Part shown: positions 47,312 to 59,635 of the stretch, piece by piece
Numbering within the stretch: position 1 is the stretch's first letter
How the letters are laid out: each line of letters opens with the position of its first letter
NCBI GenBank assembly: GCA_003864495.1
Contig: ML133401.1
Coordinates: 2,507,373 to 2,571,372, forward strand
From: Nemopilema nomurai
Taxonomy: Eukaryota > Cnidaria > Scyphozoa > Rhizostomeae > Rhizostomatidae
Direction: 5' to 3'
DNA length: 64,000 bases
Made by a program: the position numbers and the translations under genes
The notes under the pieces: generated by a model
Database searches by the model: none
What the model saw: only the letters and a program-made list of their open reading frames with translations
Told to the model about the DNA's origin: nothing

Positions 47312-50300
47312 TTGTCCGCTGAAAAAAAACGATGTCAATGCTAATGATCAGATTCCTTTGGAAACCATGAATGCATGATTGTTGCAGCTTCCAGTTTAGA
47401 ATGAATAGACTCACAGCAACTCTCTAAGCAGCTGTCCTGTTTAAGATACTTTTTTGTTTTAACTTTGCCACCAGATGAAATCACCCTGCTTATTCTAAAG
47501 CCCTTTTAATGTACTTCCACTTTAAATGAAGGTCCCAAAGCTGCTTTTTGATTATCTAAAACTGATCTGGCTTCCACCTCAAAGGACTGCAAGATTCGTG
47601 ATTATTTTGATGCTTGCATGGTGCATAATGTTATTGGTGGCATCGATTGTTCGGTGGTGGCAAGAGATTCTTGATAGAGTGAAAGGAAATCAAGACAGGT
47701 AATGCGTCCACAGATAAGCACTAGATCATGCCGTTGGTGGCCGTATTGCTTTCAAAGAGTGTTTGCTTAGACAAGAATTCACGCAAGAAGCTTGTAATGA
47801 ATACATTCAGCTGTCATTTAAATGCACTCAATTTCATTTTCGCATTACTGAAGAACTATACGCCAATGTTTGGAGAAGATCGATTAGAGACTTGACAACA
47901 GCAGTCATTTATCCGTGTTTTACACCATTTGACAAGTCCTTACATCATTGACAAATTCCATTAACTCAGCTGGTGCTTTGTTTACTCACAACGTTGACTC
48001 AATATCATCCATCCCGAGGCAGAGTCAAGTATCAGCTACAAGCCAACTCAGCGCTGTGCTGGAGGGGGCCTGGGCACATATGAAATGCTAGTGACGTCAT
48101 CTAAAGTTGTTGCTGCTATTTTTTGAGGGGCTGCTCGCTATAGCCAATCATAAAGAAAATAAAATGAAATCAAGAATATTAGATCATATAGAACACATCT
48201 TTGCTCGGGCACGAGGAAGTTTGTCCTACCTGCTTATGCTGGGGAATACTTTATGCGGAGATTTTAGGCTATTGAGATTACGAATATTCAATTCTTACCA
48301 AGAAGTTGTCGACTATCACAACCATGTGGACTTTTTATTCTTCGTTGTTCTCATTAAAGAATATTCAATCTGTAGTTTACTGTAAAAAATGATTGGCTAC
48401 AATTAATTTTTTTCTTACTGGCCGCAATAAGAGTTAGAGGAAATCAACTTAGTCCACTCTGGCTTTTGAGAATGGCTTTTGAGAATGGCTTTTGAGAACA
48501 AAACGTGAGTGTAGAATTGAAAAGCTGCTATATTGTGCGAAGTTAGTGATCCACAAGATTTGTGCTTGGTGTGAAGCCTGACACGTTTTCAGAGGCAATT
48601 AGCTAATAGGCATCATCACAGGAAGAGATTTCAAACGACCATTCATTCGGTGCCATTATCGTTGGCCCTTCTCACACTTGGCATGACACAAGGGTCAAGA
48701 AATGACTAACACGTTTGGTTCATTGCTCAACAATTACCGGGCGGACATTGTGCTGAATAGGATTATTGCCTAATTATTGCCATGAGGGCAATATTCAACA
48801 GCTCACGTAATAATTGGTCTTGAATTCTTTGACACTTGCGACCTCATTATGCGCTTGGAAATGACGGATTTCTATGCAAATTAAACCCGCATCGACCTAT
48901 TGATACTGGTGAGAGACTGCTCTCAGACTGAGCAAGATTAGAATGGATCTTCTTTCAAAACAATAGATCCATGATTATGCTAATTAATAAGCACTTGTGG
49001 GTCTTCAGAGAGTTTTAATCACGAAACGGTTTCGCAATCAAGTATTGCACCTTTGCGCGGGCGTTAATCTGCACTGTTGCATCAGCACTAAAAGAAGTCT
49101 TTCTGAAAAAGTGGATTTCGTTTGTGAATTCGGCAAGCAGAAGGATTTAAAAAGGCAATTATGTCATGACGTCATTTACAGTGCTTGCTTTGCGCAAGAA
49201 TCATGCAGGCCTAAGAGCGATATATTCTGGCTCGACCTCGCGTGCAATGACCAGAGGAAATTAAAAGCCCTTCTTTGCTAGATGGAATGCAATAAAAATG
49301 CTTAATTTGTGAACTGTCATAGTACAGACCATGCTGTTAAAGTGTGTGACATTCTGAATTTTAGAAATAAATTTTTGCAAGCAAGATATAAAACTGCCTG
49401 CCAGTTTTGCCTTTGATTTCTTCTACACTTTGGCATCATTTCATTGAAAATCCAGATCAACCCGGTGCAACATTTACACAAAAAACCATCTTTAGCTCCC
49501 CTTTTTATGCAATTGTGGATATGTTTGAACCCTTTAAACCCCAATCCAGCAATACACCCCAGCAATAAATATTTGCCGATCACCAACAGCAACAACCACA
49601 TAAACCTGTTCCGTGGCTGCAACTTCATTTGTCCTTTGTGAATGAGTTATCACTAAAATCAATTTTTGATTCGTGACTATTGATAAACATCCCGTGCAGA
49701 ATAGTAATTGAGTCAGCTTGACCCATGACAATTGAACCATGTCTATTCACCGACGCAGGGGCCTTTGCTGACACCCCGGAGAGGTTCTTACGTCACTAGT
49801 TCCAGTCCTTCGTTATAGGCAAAAAGTTTATATCTAATGTACGTAACGAATAATTACACTGATGTTGCCGATTAGGATATATTGCGCTTCTTAGACTTGT
49901 TTTTGAAGCATGAGTTACGCATTGAAGCATCTGGCAATTTATCGTATCAGCTTTGAGCCACATTGGTATACTTCGATACTCTGAGGGAGCTATGACACTG
50001 TTGAAAATGATACCAGGAGTTAACTAAGGGCCACACTGATGTAAACCACATGCCTCTTAACCTTAATCTGAACGCTAGCCCCTAGAAGACGAAATCCCTT
50101 CACCATAGGCCTGTAGTTATAACAAGCTACTTCAGCACAGTTGAATCCTCCCAAGTGGTAATCATTCCTAAGCTGAATGCATCATGGTACAGTCACAGCA
50201 TGTGCCTGTTCATGTTTTTAAACATCCTCCATGAAGCAAAGGAATAATGGAATACAGCCGAAGCGAAGATAAGTCAGACTGATAAAGCAGATTTTCAACC

Positions 50301-53300
50301 AGTGGTTTGAAATTAGCTAGCATCTGAAAGAATTATCTTCGCTTGCCTTTCGATTGTTTCAGCTACATTTTTGTTGTTTTGAGTTGCATGCGAGCCCAAG
50401 GTGACACAAAGGCACTGCATGAACGACTTACACAGGCATCCAAAATCAATTAATGTTTTTCAAAGCGGTTTTACTTGCCTTCCTAAAAAATATAAACAAC
50501 CTTTCAGTATGGTCGGCTGCTTCACAAACCGGGTGTTTAACGCTACAACGGCAATACGCCACTGTTAATAAACAAAAACAATAAGGCATTGTTAAACACT
50601 GCCAACCATGATTCACAAGACGCGATGCTCTTTAGAAATGTGCTGACCAAAATCGTATTTTCTCATGAAGTGGGCAGGGCAGTCTGAAAGGACATGATTT
50701 CAGGCCTTTTCTATAATGGCTTATAAGAGTTCGTCGCAACCCCAATGTTTGCTTACGTAACTAACGGATCTCATAACAATACGTTCTCAGCAAAGAATAA
50801 TTCGCTCCTTCAACCCTTGCATCCGTTTTAAGTAGGACGTAGTGAAACAAGCGAATTTACTACAGCATATTTTGTGAGGTTTATTTTGGGCGTTTCTAGA
50901 ATTTCTACAGCGCTCTAGATGCTAAGCAAGCGGGGGTATTTAATGTAGGGCCCAGTTCCCCACACCTCTTGTCAACCCCGTAGTTAATGGGTAACTGGGG
51001 ATAAAGTAAAGCTAAAGGGATTCGAGGCAGTAAAGCCACTTAAAGCCACCCCAAAATATCCTTTGCAAAGCTGAGGTCGTCTGTATCATCTTTCTCCTTT
51101 ACTTTCATGATTTGCAAGACAATTGACTCAAGCTTGACCAGCTTTGACTAACAGGCAAACATCTTCAGCCATGTTTACGGGGAGGTCATTTTGAAAACGT
51201 ATTTTGTTTCTTGGGAGATCTGCTCAAAGTGGATGCGCTCTCGCCCTCTTCCGGCACAAAAAGAAATTATCCCCAAAGTTACAGCAAAATGAGGCCAAGC
51301 TAACACTGAGGCAGTGGTTTCGATTTGCTGAAATGACCTATCAACACTTCTTCCAATGGTCAGCTGGCTCCGAATTCTCGATTGGCCGCAAATACCTCAA
51401 ACGGGCCTTGGTGGGTCTGGCCAGAAAATAAGGATGTGGTCAAGTGTATATTTCTTTGATAAATAGATAAAAGTCCCCTTTTCAGCAATAGGGGGCCCTT
51501 TTGCAAGATTTAGAGGGGGCAAGCTCTCCACTGACTTCGACGATATTTATTCAACTTTTCGTTGTAACCTTTTTACAAGAAAAGATTTATTGAAGCTTAG
51601 TTGGAAAAATTTCTTTTTGACGACAATGTCCATTTTTCGTCTAAAACGGATTTCACGTATAGATTCCGTGAGAACTGACACAAGATGTATCGGTGTATCC
51701 ACAACTTAAAATTTAGTATCAAGTACATGAGTATTTGCTACATTTTTCATTGTTATTGCATCATTGACAAAATGAATAGCATTAAACACAGTAATATCTT
51801 TATACAGTTACTTTCCCATCACCCATGTGCATGATTCCCTACTTACATCTTGTGCATTTACTCGGATAATAACTCTTTGCTTATTATTAAGAAAACAGCT
51901 TCATCGTCTTTTATGACTCCCATTTGAACTAATGTTTCAAACTCTCGAATCTTATGCAATATCTTAATGCAATACATAGCTTCCAGCATTAAAATTGTGG
52001 GGCAAAAGCATTCTTCTAGACCCAATGCTCATGTCCCCCTGTCAAACTTAAGCTAAACAGTATCATAGCCTTCGTAAATGGTACATAGTCCTATCGCCTC
52101 TTCTGTTTAAGCTGTATTCCATCTAATTCCCCTTTTCTCCGCTATAAACGTAAGTCTTAAAACAACTTAATCCGGTATTATGTGGTAGAAAGATAAATAG
52201 CAAGCATGATAATCTTGTTATGTTCCCTTTGCTGTCTGCTGTGACATGAAATATTCATTTGGCTTGTGTCGCAAATGCTGTATAATTCATTTGATGTCAA
52301 GTTGATCTCCGAATGTCCTGGAAAATATATTCGCTGTCGAGCACAATGTTGGCGTGCGTGACCAGTTCACGTGCACCGCTGTCGTCATTTCGAACAGGTA
52401 GCGCCCCACGTGGGCAATCTGAAGCAGGTAACATTTCTTTGCGTGCTGCTTTACTTCACCGAGCAATATATTTGGGCATTGCAAAGTCACGAAATAACTG
52501 TCAGAATACCGAAAGCCTGGCAATAGACATGCATGCATTTTTGAAAAAAACCTGAATTGCAAAACAAGACATGAAAGCCCATGAATGATAAAGGGCGGCT
52601 GATTGGGCCTAAATTTCTATTCTACGTTTATACCCTAAAAAAGACTCGATGTATTTATATGGACGGAAGGAAGAATTGCAGATTGGAAAGAAAATATGTT
52701 TGCAGTAATCGGCGCCAACGAAGCCCTCTGTTTTTGGAGGCGTCGATGAAAAAACAAATGCCCCAGCGACGCAGATTTATATTTTTGTCTTAATGCGGAA
52801 AGATGCGAGCGCAGCCAAATTTAGGACTTGTATGCAAAACAGTGTTCAGTCACCATCAATGTTTGTTTTGCCAGTTTTGAATGATCAAGCATCGTCCTTT
52901 TGCAAAATCGCATTTCACTACCAAGGCATATCGTGGATACTCATACAATCTTCAGAGAAATAAATACGACATGGACATGCATATGTGTTTTTGGAAACAA
53001 TTCATAGCTGTTGAATCCATCTTTGTAAAGTTTTAGGCCATCCGGGACAAAAGGCGCTCGTTCCTGTAAGCGTTCGATAAAAAATCACATACTCTTCATA
53101 AAAACTATTTTTAATCTGCTTCACTTTAATTGCATCGTTTCACGTTTAATAGCATTTTTTATAAAAAATAACAAAAATTAGAAACTAGTCCTCTCCTAAA
53201 ATCCTTCTCCATCCTCTCCCACAATACTTTTATTTTTAATTGGATTTCTAGTTTTGCTTGGAAATCTATTTCCTTCTGAAGTAGCATCCTAGCCTTTTTT

Positions 53301-53885
53301 GAAACAATTATGCTTCCAACAGCTGTCCTCCTCCGTAATGGCATAGAATGCTGTTTGATCTTTAGATAACTCACACGGATCTCAGACCCCCTTTCAAAGA
53401 TTCCCTTTCCTGCGTTCTCTTCGAACTTTAATAAAGAAATCAACGGAAATCTGGCTAAATCTTTTCACCGATTATCTGGTGAGCCATGTATTCTATATAT
53501 TGCGTCGACTGTACATCGATCTGATCCTCTTTTGGATTATACAGCAATCAAAAAATTTTCATTCAAAATTTAATTTCCTTTTACGGCTAGAGGATAATCC
53601 TAGAGTTGAAGTTAGTTGACAAGCCAAATGGCGCATGTGGTCTTCATCACGAAAGAAATAAACCACGCTGAATCCGATTGTTAGCAAAGTTGCACCTGTC
53701 TCGAAATTTTGAATTCTCGCATCTGTTTTTGCGGAAACAGCATTAATGAAACGGTGTGTTTGCTATAAAATGTAGATCACGCAATCCTGTTTGTCGAAAA
53801 AGGTTTTGGGTTTAATTTGGTTAGAGATGGGTGGCAGAATACAGCGAGCTGTGAAGGGGCGAGATATCGGAATGAAGTTGGGGGT
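47312..53885. other. Intergenic, 6.6 kb, no supported gene
   Basis: Frames are at most about 103 codons with no recognisable domain. A short triplication of TGGCTTTTGAGAA lies at about 48461-48500. No RNA gene found. Confidence 0.5.
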
Positions 53886-53989
53886 AGAATTTATCGCTAC
53901 ATAAAGGGCATAATCATGCCAAAATAAGGCTGAAGACGAGAGAATTTATCGCTACATAAAGGGCATAATCATGCCAAAATAAGGCTGAA
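53886..53989. repeat. Perfect 49-base tandem duplication (55-base period)
   Basis: AGAATTTATCGCTACATAAA and the 29 bases after it are repeated exactly at 53886-53934 and 53941-53989, separated by 6 bases. Identity suggests a recent duplication or a local assembly artefact. Confidence 0.85.
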
Positions 53990-56900
53990 ATAATAAAAGG
54001 AAACTGAAAATCAATTACAAGGTATATAGGAACGAAAATAAATGGGAATTTCAAGGGGGCAAGATGTGAATTTCAACTGCACACCAGGAGTTTCTCTATG
54101 GAATTATCAGTAAACGCATGAAGAATACCAAGTTTTTTATAAGATTTTTAATTGCAATAGAAGTATTAAAAATAACTAGGGGGAGCCCCTCTATCATCAA
54201 TGTGCTTGCAGCCTGAATGTAGATACGAGAAATAATTTTGCATGATACCACTGCTCTCTGCAGCTAAACTCGGACTTATATCAAATGAAACGTTTTTCTA
54301 GCTAAAGGATGTTATACCTCTTGATAGGTTTCTGTTGAGTGTCTTTGTTTAGTTTTGATGCCTTTCAGCAGTGCAGGTTCGCAAGAGTCGTATGCAGTGG
54401 AATAGATTAATCTTCTAAAATCATGGCATCTATAAAAATGTCAATGGAAATTATGAAGATGACGTCATGGAAAGGTCAGATAAGGGAGGTAGCGATTTTA
54501 AAAATTGAGCTTTTTTGGTAAAATATAAATGTAAAATGTTTGTTCTAGTGGTAAGAAACCTACATTTCTGCAATGAAATTTGGGACACCACTCTTGATTT
54601 AGTTCATAACTATTTAACGTTTATTTATTTTGCAATTACCCTCTATAAAGCATTTGATAATTTCTTGCTCTGATGTCAGATAGATTACTAAAGTAAATGA
54701 AGCTTACAGTGACTTTTTGACAAATGTAATGTACGAATTTCTTGATTGAAAAATAATTTCAATGCTGAAATGAAACTGGAGAGATCCATAAAAAGTAAAG
54801 ACATTTTTGGGAAAGTATTTTAACTTTAGTACTATCAAATTTTCGGGATGGTATTTTTTAGCACACATAGCCTTTTAAGTTTGACATAAAGTAACAAATT
54901 GAGGTCATCTTTTAGCATAAACGTCTAATTTGCTTTCGAGTTTTCTTTCAAAATTGTGGCCGTCAATAATCGTTGAATGCATCGCAATGAAATAACTTTA
55001 CCTGGCCTTTGCAGCCTTCCAGTATGTTTTCTTCTGCCAACATCTTGATGAAATCTAGAGGCGATCCTGATTGAAAAAATTTTCAGGTCTCTCGGCAAGC
55101 CTCGTTTCAGGTTATCTCCAGGGGAATCCACTCATATCTACAAATGGTTCCGCGTGAAATGGATCGGTATTTTCAAACTCACAGATCTTAGACTAAACAT
55201 GGCTTTAGAAATCACCATTTGTGGTGTGGGAAATTATTTTTCAAGAAGACGCAAAACAGACTCACAATAAAAACAGGCAGTCAAATCATGTCTTTGTTGT
55301 CTTGTTCCAAACTTATTGTTCTCATGCTGGCACAGAGTTTCTAAAAAAACAATGCTCAGGGGCATTTCTTAAAGTTGATGCAAGGGGAGAGGATACATAG
55401 AAAAATACTTAGCAAAGTTATAGATAGTGTTAATTAATTTTTCTCTGTTTTTCATCAAACATTAAGCGGCAAAGGAGCCGAAGATTCTCCGAGTCGTCTC
55501 TTAAATATCTTGCAACTTCAGCCTTGACTGAGTTTGAAGACCTAACTCATTTGGCCGCTCCTGGTAACACGTTTATCTTCTTGCCTCCCCCCTCCTGGTA
55601 ACAATTTTCCCTTTTACCACTCCAACCATCTCTAATAGGAGGTCACTCGATGGTTTATTTGTGATTATACATAGCCACTAATTTTTCAGCTCCATTTAAC
55701 AAGAAAATGATTAATTGCTCATTGGACAGTAAGATTACAGAACAATGAAAAGGAGGACATTTACCCAGAGGTGCAAAAATGTGTGATACATTTTCAACAG
55801 TACGAATGCTAATTTCAGAATTTTTCAGATTGACCATTTTATGAGTAGAATATTTTCAGATTGCTGTCTTTCGCTAGATAAGAGAAAGGTCTCATTAGAA
55901 GAACTGCAGAATACACTAGGTTCCAGACTCAATGGCGCTGCACGGCTGCTCTCCTTCCCAGCGTCAGTGACTGTAAGACGATGATCTGAAAATGACGCAT
56001 TTGCGGTTACTGACTTTCCAAGATAGCATTAAGTTGTTTTTACACAAGTGCCAAGAAAGGTCAGCCATGAAGCGACGATTAGCTCCCATTATCTTTAGCT
56101 ATCATTATCAATTGGATAGCCAATCGCCAAGTTTATCAAGCCACACATCATAAATCTTCAGTATAAGGGAAGACCTTGCTTAAAACTCGACAAAAACAAA
56201 ATTTCTGATTAATTTTTTAACCACTTCCATTCTTGGACTTGGAAGGGGCCTGTGTCGGTCTCATACGGGCACTATTGCATTTTGTACGTGGTTTGCCAAA
56301 AAGGTGGGGGAAGGCCCATCTGCCACACCCATCTCCCCCCCCCCCTCCCCTCCGCTCGGCTTCTACTTCACTGCATGGAAGTAGCGCTGACTCACATCTA
56401 GATGACAAAACGTGAGACAGGAACTGTCTGTACCATTAATAACTACACACTAGCGTGAGTATTAGCTATACAAACATGTGGCAACGGTGGAAAATCTATA
56501 TCCGGATATACCCTTTCTTTGGGATACCACACGAATTAAGGACAAGCTCATCCCCACTGATCAGATTTGGCAAAGTTTGAAAGACGAAGTATTGCTGCCA
56601 AGATTGTTTTGATGAAGTAACTTACAAAGACCGGATGGCCCACAGTGTGTCCCGCATTTGATGGGATTTTACAAAAAAGTTCATCTACCCACACTACGAA
56701 ATTTTACCAGACGGAAAACTAGGTTGATCAAATGGTTATTGCTGGCAAGTCGGAATGTGGCAGTTGCCCTTGAGGTTCATTGGGGTCAAGTCCAAAGAAT
56801 TCTGAACCTCATGTATCATGCATGCTTACCGCAACTTTTCTCACAGGTATCTTGGCTTGCATAAGAGCACACCAACCATCCCCCTTCCATCATATTCTAT

Positions 56901-59280
56901 TCCTTTTAATAATTTTCCCAACTGAAGAGCGATTGATTGGTCTCCAGTTATTAAGCGAGTAATTTGAAAATTGTGCCTTGGTTCCTGCAAGTTAAAATAC
57001 CAATACATCGCCATGGCCTAAATGCAATGGGTCCGTTGTAACTGGCTGTTTTTATCCATTTTTATCATAGGTTTAGGCCATAATTGTGTTGTGTATCTCC
57101 TCCTACTAAACTCTGCATCAAAGTCATAGAAATCTACAAAACTGCCGGGATCTTGCATTGAAAGTTATTTGGTATTTTGGAATAATGGACGACCGCTAAT
57201 TTTAAGGGTTTTACGTGCAATTCAAAACTTATCATTAAGATTGAAATGAGACTGACTCCCTGCTCCAATGACTTTTATTGTTTATTTCTGCAGACAAAAG
57301 AAACAGTGGCCGAAGTGACATCAAATAAGCTCTTGATTAAGACCAAAAATTAATTATTGCACAGAATGTTATTGTCTCAAAGGAGAAACCAGTCTTTGCT
57401 GTCTACAGGCGCAAGGCGCAGAATTTTAGCTTATATTTTGAACGTTGAATTTGAAAAGTGTTTTTCCAACTGAACTAAAAGGTTTTTATTTACATCGCAG
57501 CCTTTCGCTCAAAATGTTTGAAAAAGAACCAGACAGAATGGATTGAAAATGAACAAATAACATAACTAACTCGAGTCAACAGGCAGAAGAGACGGGAAAT
57601 TAGACGAGTTGTAACTTTTCTAAGGAGGATCTTTCTTAGAAGAACAACGTAGAATTGAGTGTTTTCAAGCAGTTATTGACCAATGATCGGGAAGTTGTCC
57701 ACTTAGGAATCACAGATAAGGAAAACACAAGACTGATGAGATTGAATGATTGTTCAAGTCTCTATATTTGATTCACCAAAACTAGTTTAATTAGTCATGT
57801 TAAGAATGAATTGTTTCTCTTCAATATGCTGCAACATACCGACATCTCGAGGCTTTTTATCTGAAAATTGGAAAATGGGTGTCGAACTATTCTCCACCTT
57901 TTGCAATACTTATACCTCAATGTTCGACTAAGATGCCTGGTATCTCGATGCCAAGACACGCTGGCCTCGTACTGGTGCAGCTTTGGTCTCTTCCCGCAAG
58001 CCATGGCTCATCCTAGGCTAAACGTTCGTTCTATGCCCATGCCTGCCTTTAACCGTTCAGCAGAGTCAATGATAGCCACCGTGAGCCAAGACATCATAGA
58101 GCAAATATGCTAAATCCGTTGCTCTTGTAATGTTTTCCGCAAAGGACACCTAAGCTTCATCAGCGCCAAAGTGAACAAGATCTGGTCACATGTAGTCTCG
58201 AATTGCTTCTCCAGGGCAAACTGTAAATTCCCGGTACATGTCCCAGAATGAAATGCTTCAGTTATGGGGCTAGTATTCGAGAGTGTCAGTGTCGAGAAAA
58301 GGGCGTCGATGAGATAGGGGGCTGCGGTATTTCCTCGTTCCTCGACACTAATGCTCTGGAACCCAGGGTAGTATTCGAAACACCTATGTATAAACCTAAG
58401 TATAAGGAGCACAATCGGGAATAAGCCCAATACAGAAGAAAGAGGTAGAAAGAAAAAGAACTGATGCCTTAGGCTTGTAGCTCGAAGTTGAAACTAATAG
58501 CTAAGAATGAACAATACAGTTGATATATTGGTGTGGTCTTCTGTCTAAACATCGTATCATATGAATGCTTCATTGTTATTGAATACATCTTTATGTAAGG
58601 TACAGCGCCTCTTTACTCTAGTTCCTGCACTCTAGTCTATGGAGAATGGAGAAGCTTCCGTTTTTGTGGAAAAATGAAAGCCCCCAGCTTCTACCCAAAA
58701 GGGTTTTATTCCGAAACTAAGTTTTTTCTGGAAAAGTGCGCTTTACTTTGGGGGATTTCGTCTAATACCTTTATGAAATTTTATGCAACCGAGATAATTG
58801 CATGATACATAACAATGCTATCGTTGTCTCATGCTCACACCAAATATTACATGCTTAAACTTCTAAGTAAGATAGAAAATTAAGCCAGATGTTCATTTGC
58901 TACAAAATGAGCAGTAAAATTTATCTGCACTAAACAGCATCTTTTCCACAAAATGATGAAATGGAGGTTTGTGCTTTAGACTAAATTTTTTTTAGCGGTA
59001 AGTGAGTTTCATGTCTTGCTTTTGAAAATTGACGATTTAGTCTCGTAATTAACAATTATGACAACTGGAATAACGTGATAGATTTATGTTTAAATTTGGC
59101 TCCTTCTAAATCTAAGATGACCTGCAATGAAAAGATGATTGGCCAGCCAAGTTAGAAAGTTAGAGAGTTAAGAAATTTCAAGAGCTTGGGAGTCCTTGAT
59201 AAACAGTTATTCGTTTGGATCGAATGAGCAAGGTGTCTTTAATCAATGCAATGATAGCAAAGAGTTTTCCTACGGATCAT
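53990..59280. other. Intergenic, 5.3 kb, no supported gene
   Basis: A C-run of about 11 at 56335 within a low-complexity stretch, a CTGGTACCCAGGGTA-like half-site near 58355, and short frames without family features. Nothing else is seen. Confidence 0.5.
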
Positions 59281-59635
59281 AAATCAAGACAAGTCCTCAA
59301 TCATCAACCAGATTGGTTGATCACTTTCAGTCACTGTACAGTTGGTTAATTGTGAGCAAAGACGATTCCTGAGTGATTGACCTTGATTAATCAAAAACCA
59401 GACTGATCGACCACTTCCAATCACGGTACTGATACTCAAAAAGGTTTCTTACGCATCGTGAGCTAAGATGATTCCTCAATGATTGACCTTGATCAATCGA
59501 AAGACAAAATTGATCCATCACTTTCAGGCACTATACAGTAAATCGAAAATATATCCCATAAGGAGCCAAGACAATATCTCAATGATCGCACATGATCAAT
59601 GAAAGCCGGATCGATTAATCACTTTTCCAGACTCG
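59281..59635. repeat. Diverged tandem repeat, period about 106 bp
   Basis: Four degenerate units, starting near 59281, 59352, 59458 and 59563, share AAGACGATTCCTCAATGATT-like starts, a GACCTTGATCAATC block and TCACTTTCAGTCACTGTACAG. The GATCAAT words make the array rich in short palindromes. The first unit is truncated. Confidence 0.6.

Noticed and set aside
49317..49628. Minus-strand 103-codon frame with a hydrophobic start and Cys/Lys-rich middle, like a small secreted protein
   Set aside because: No promoter motif, the basic residues precede a core broken by Lys, and no homology is recognised; kept out for lack of support.
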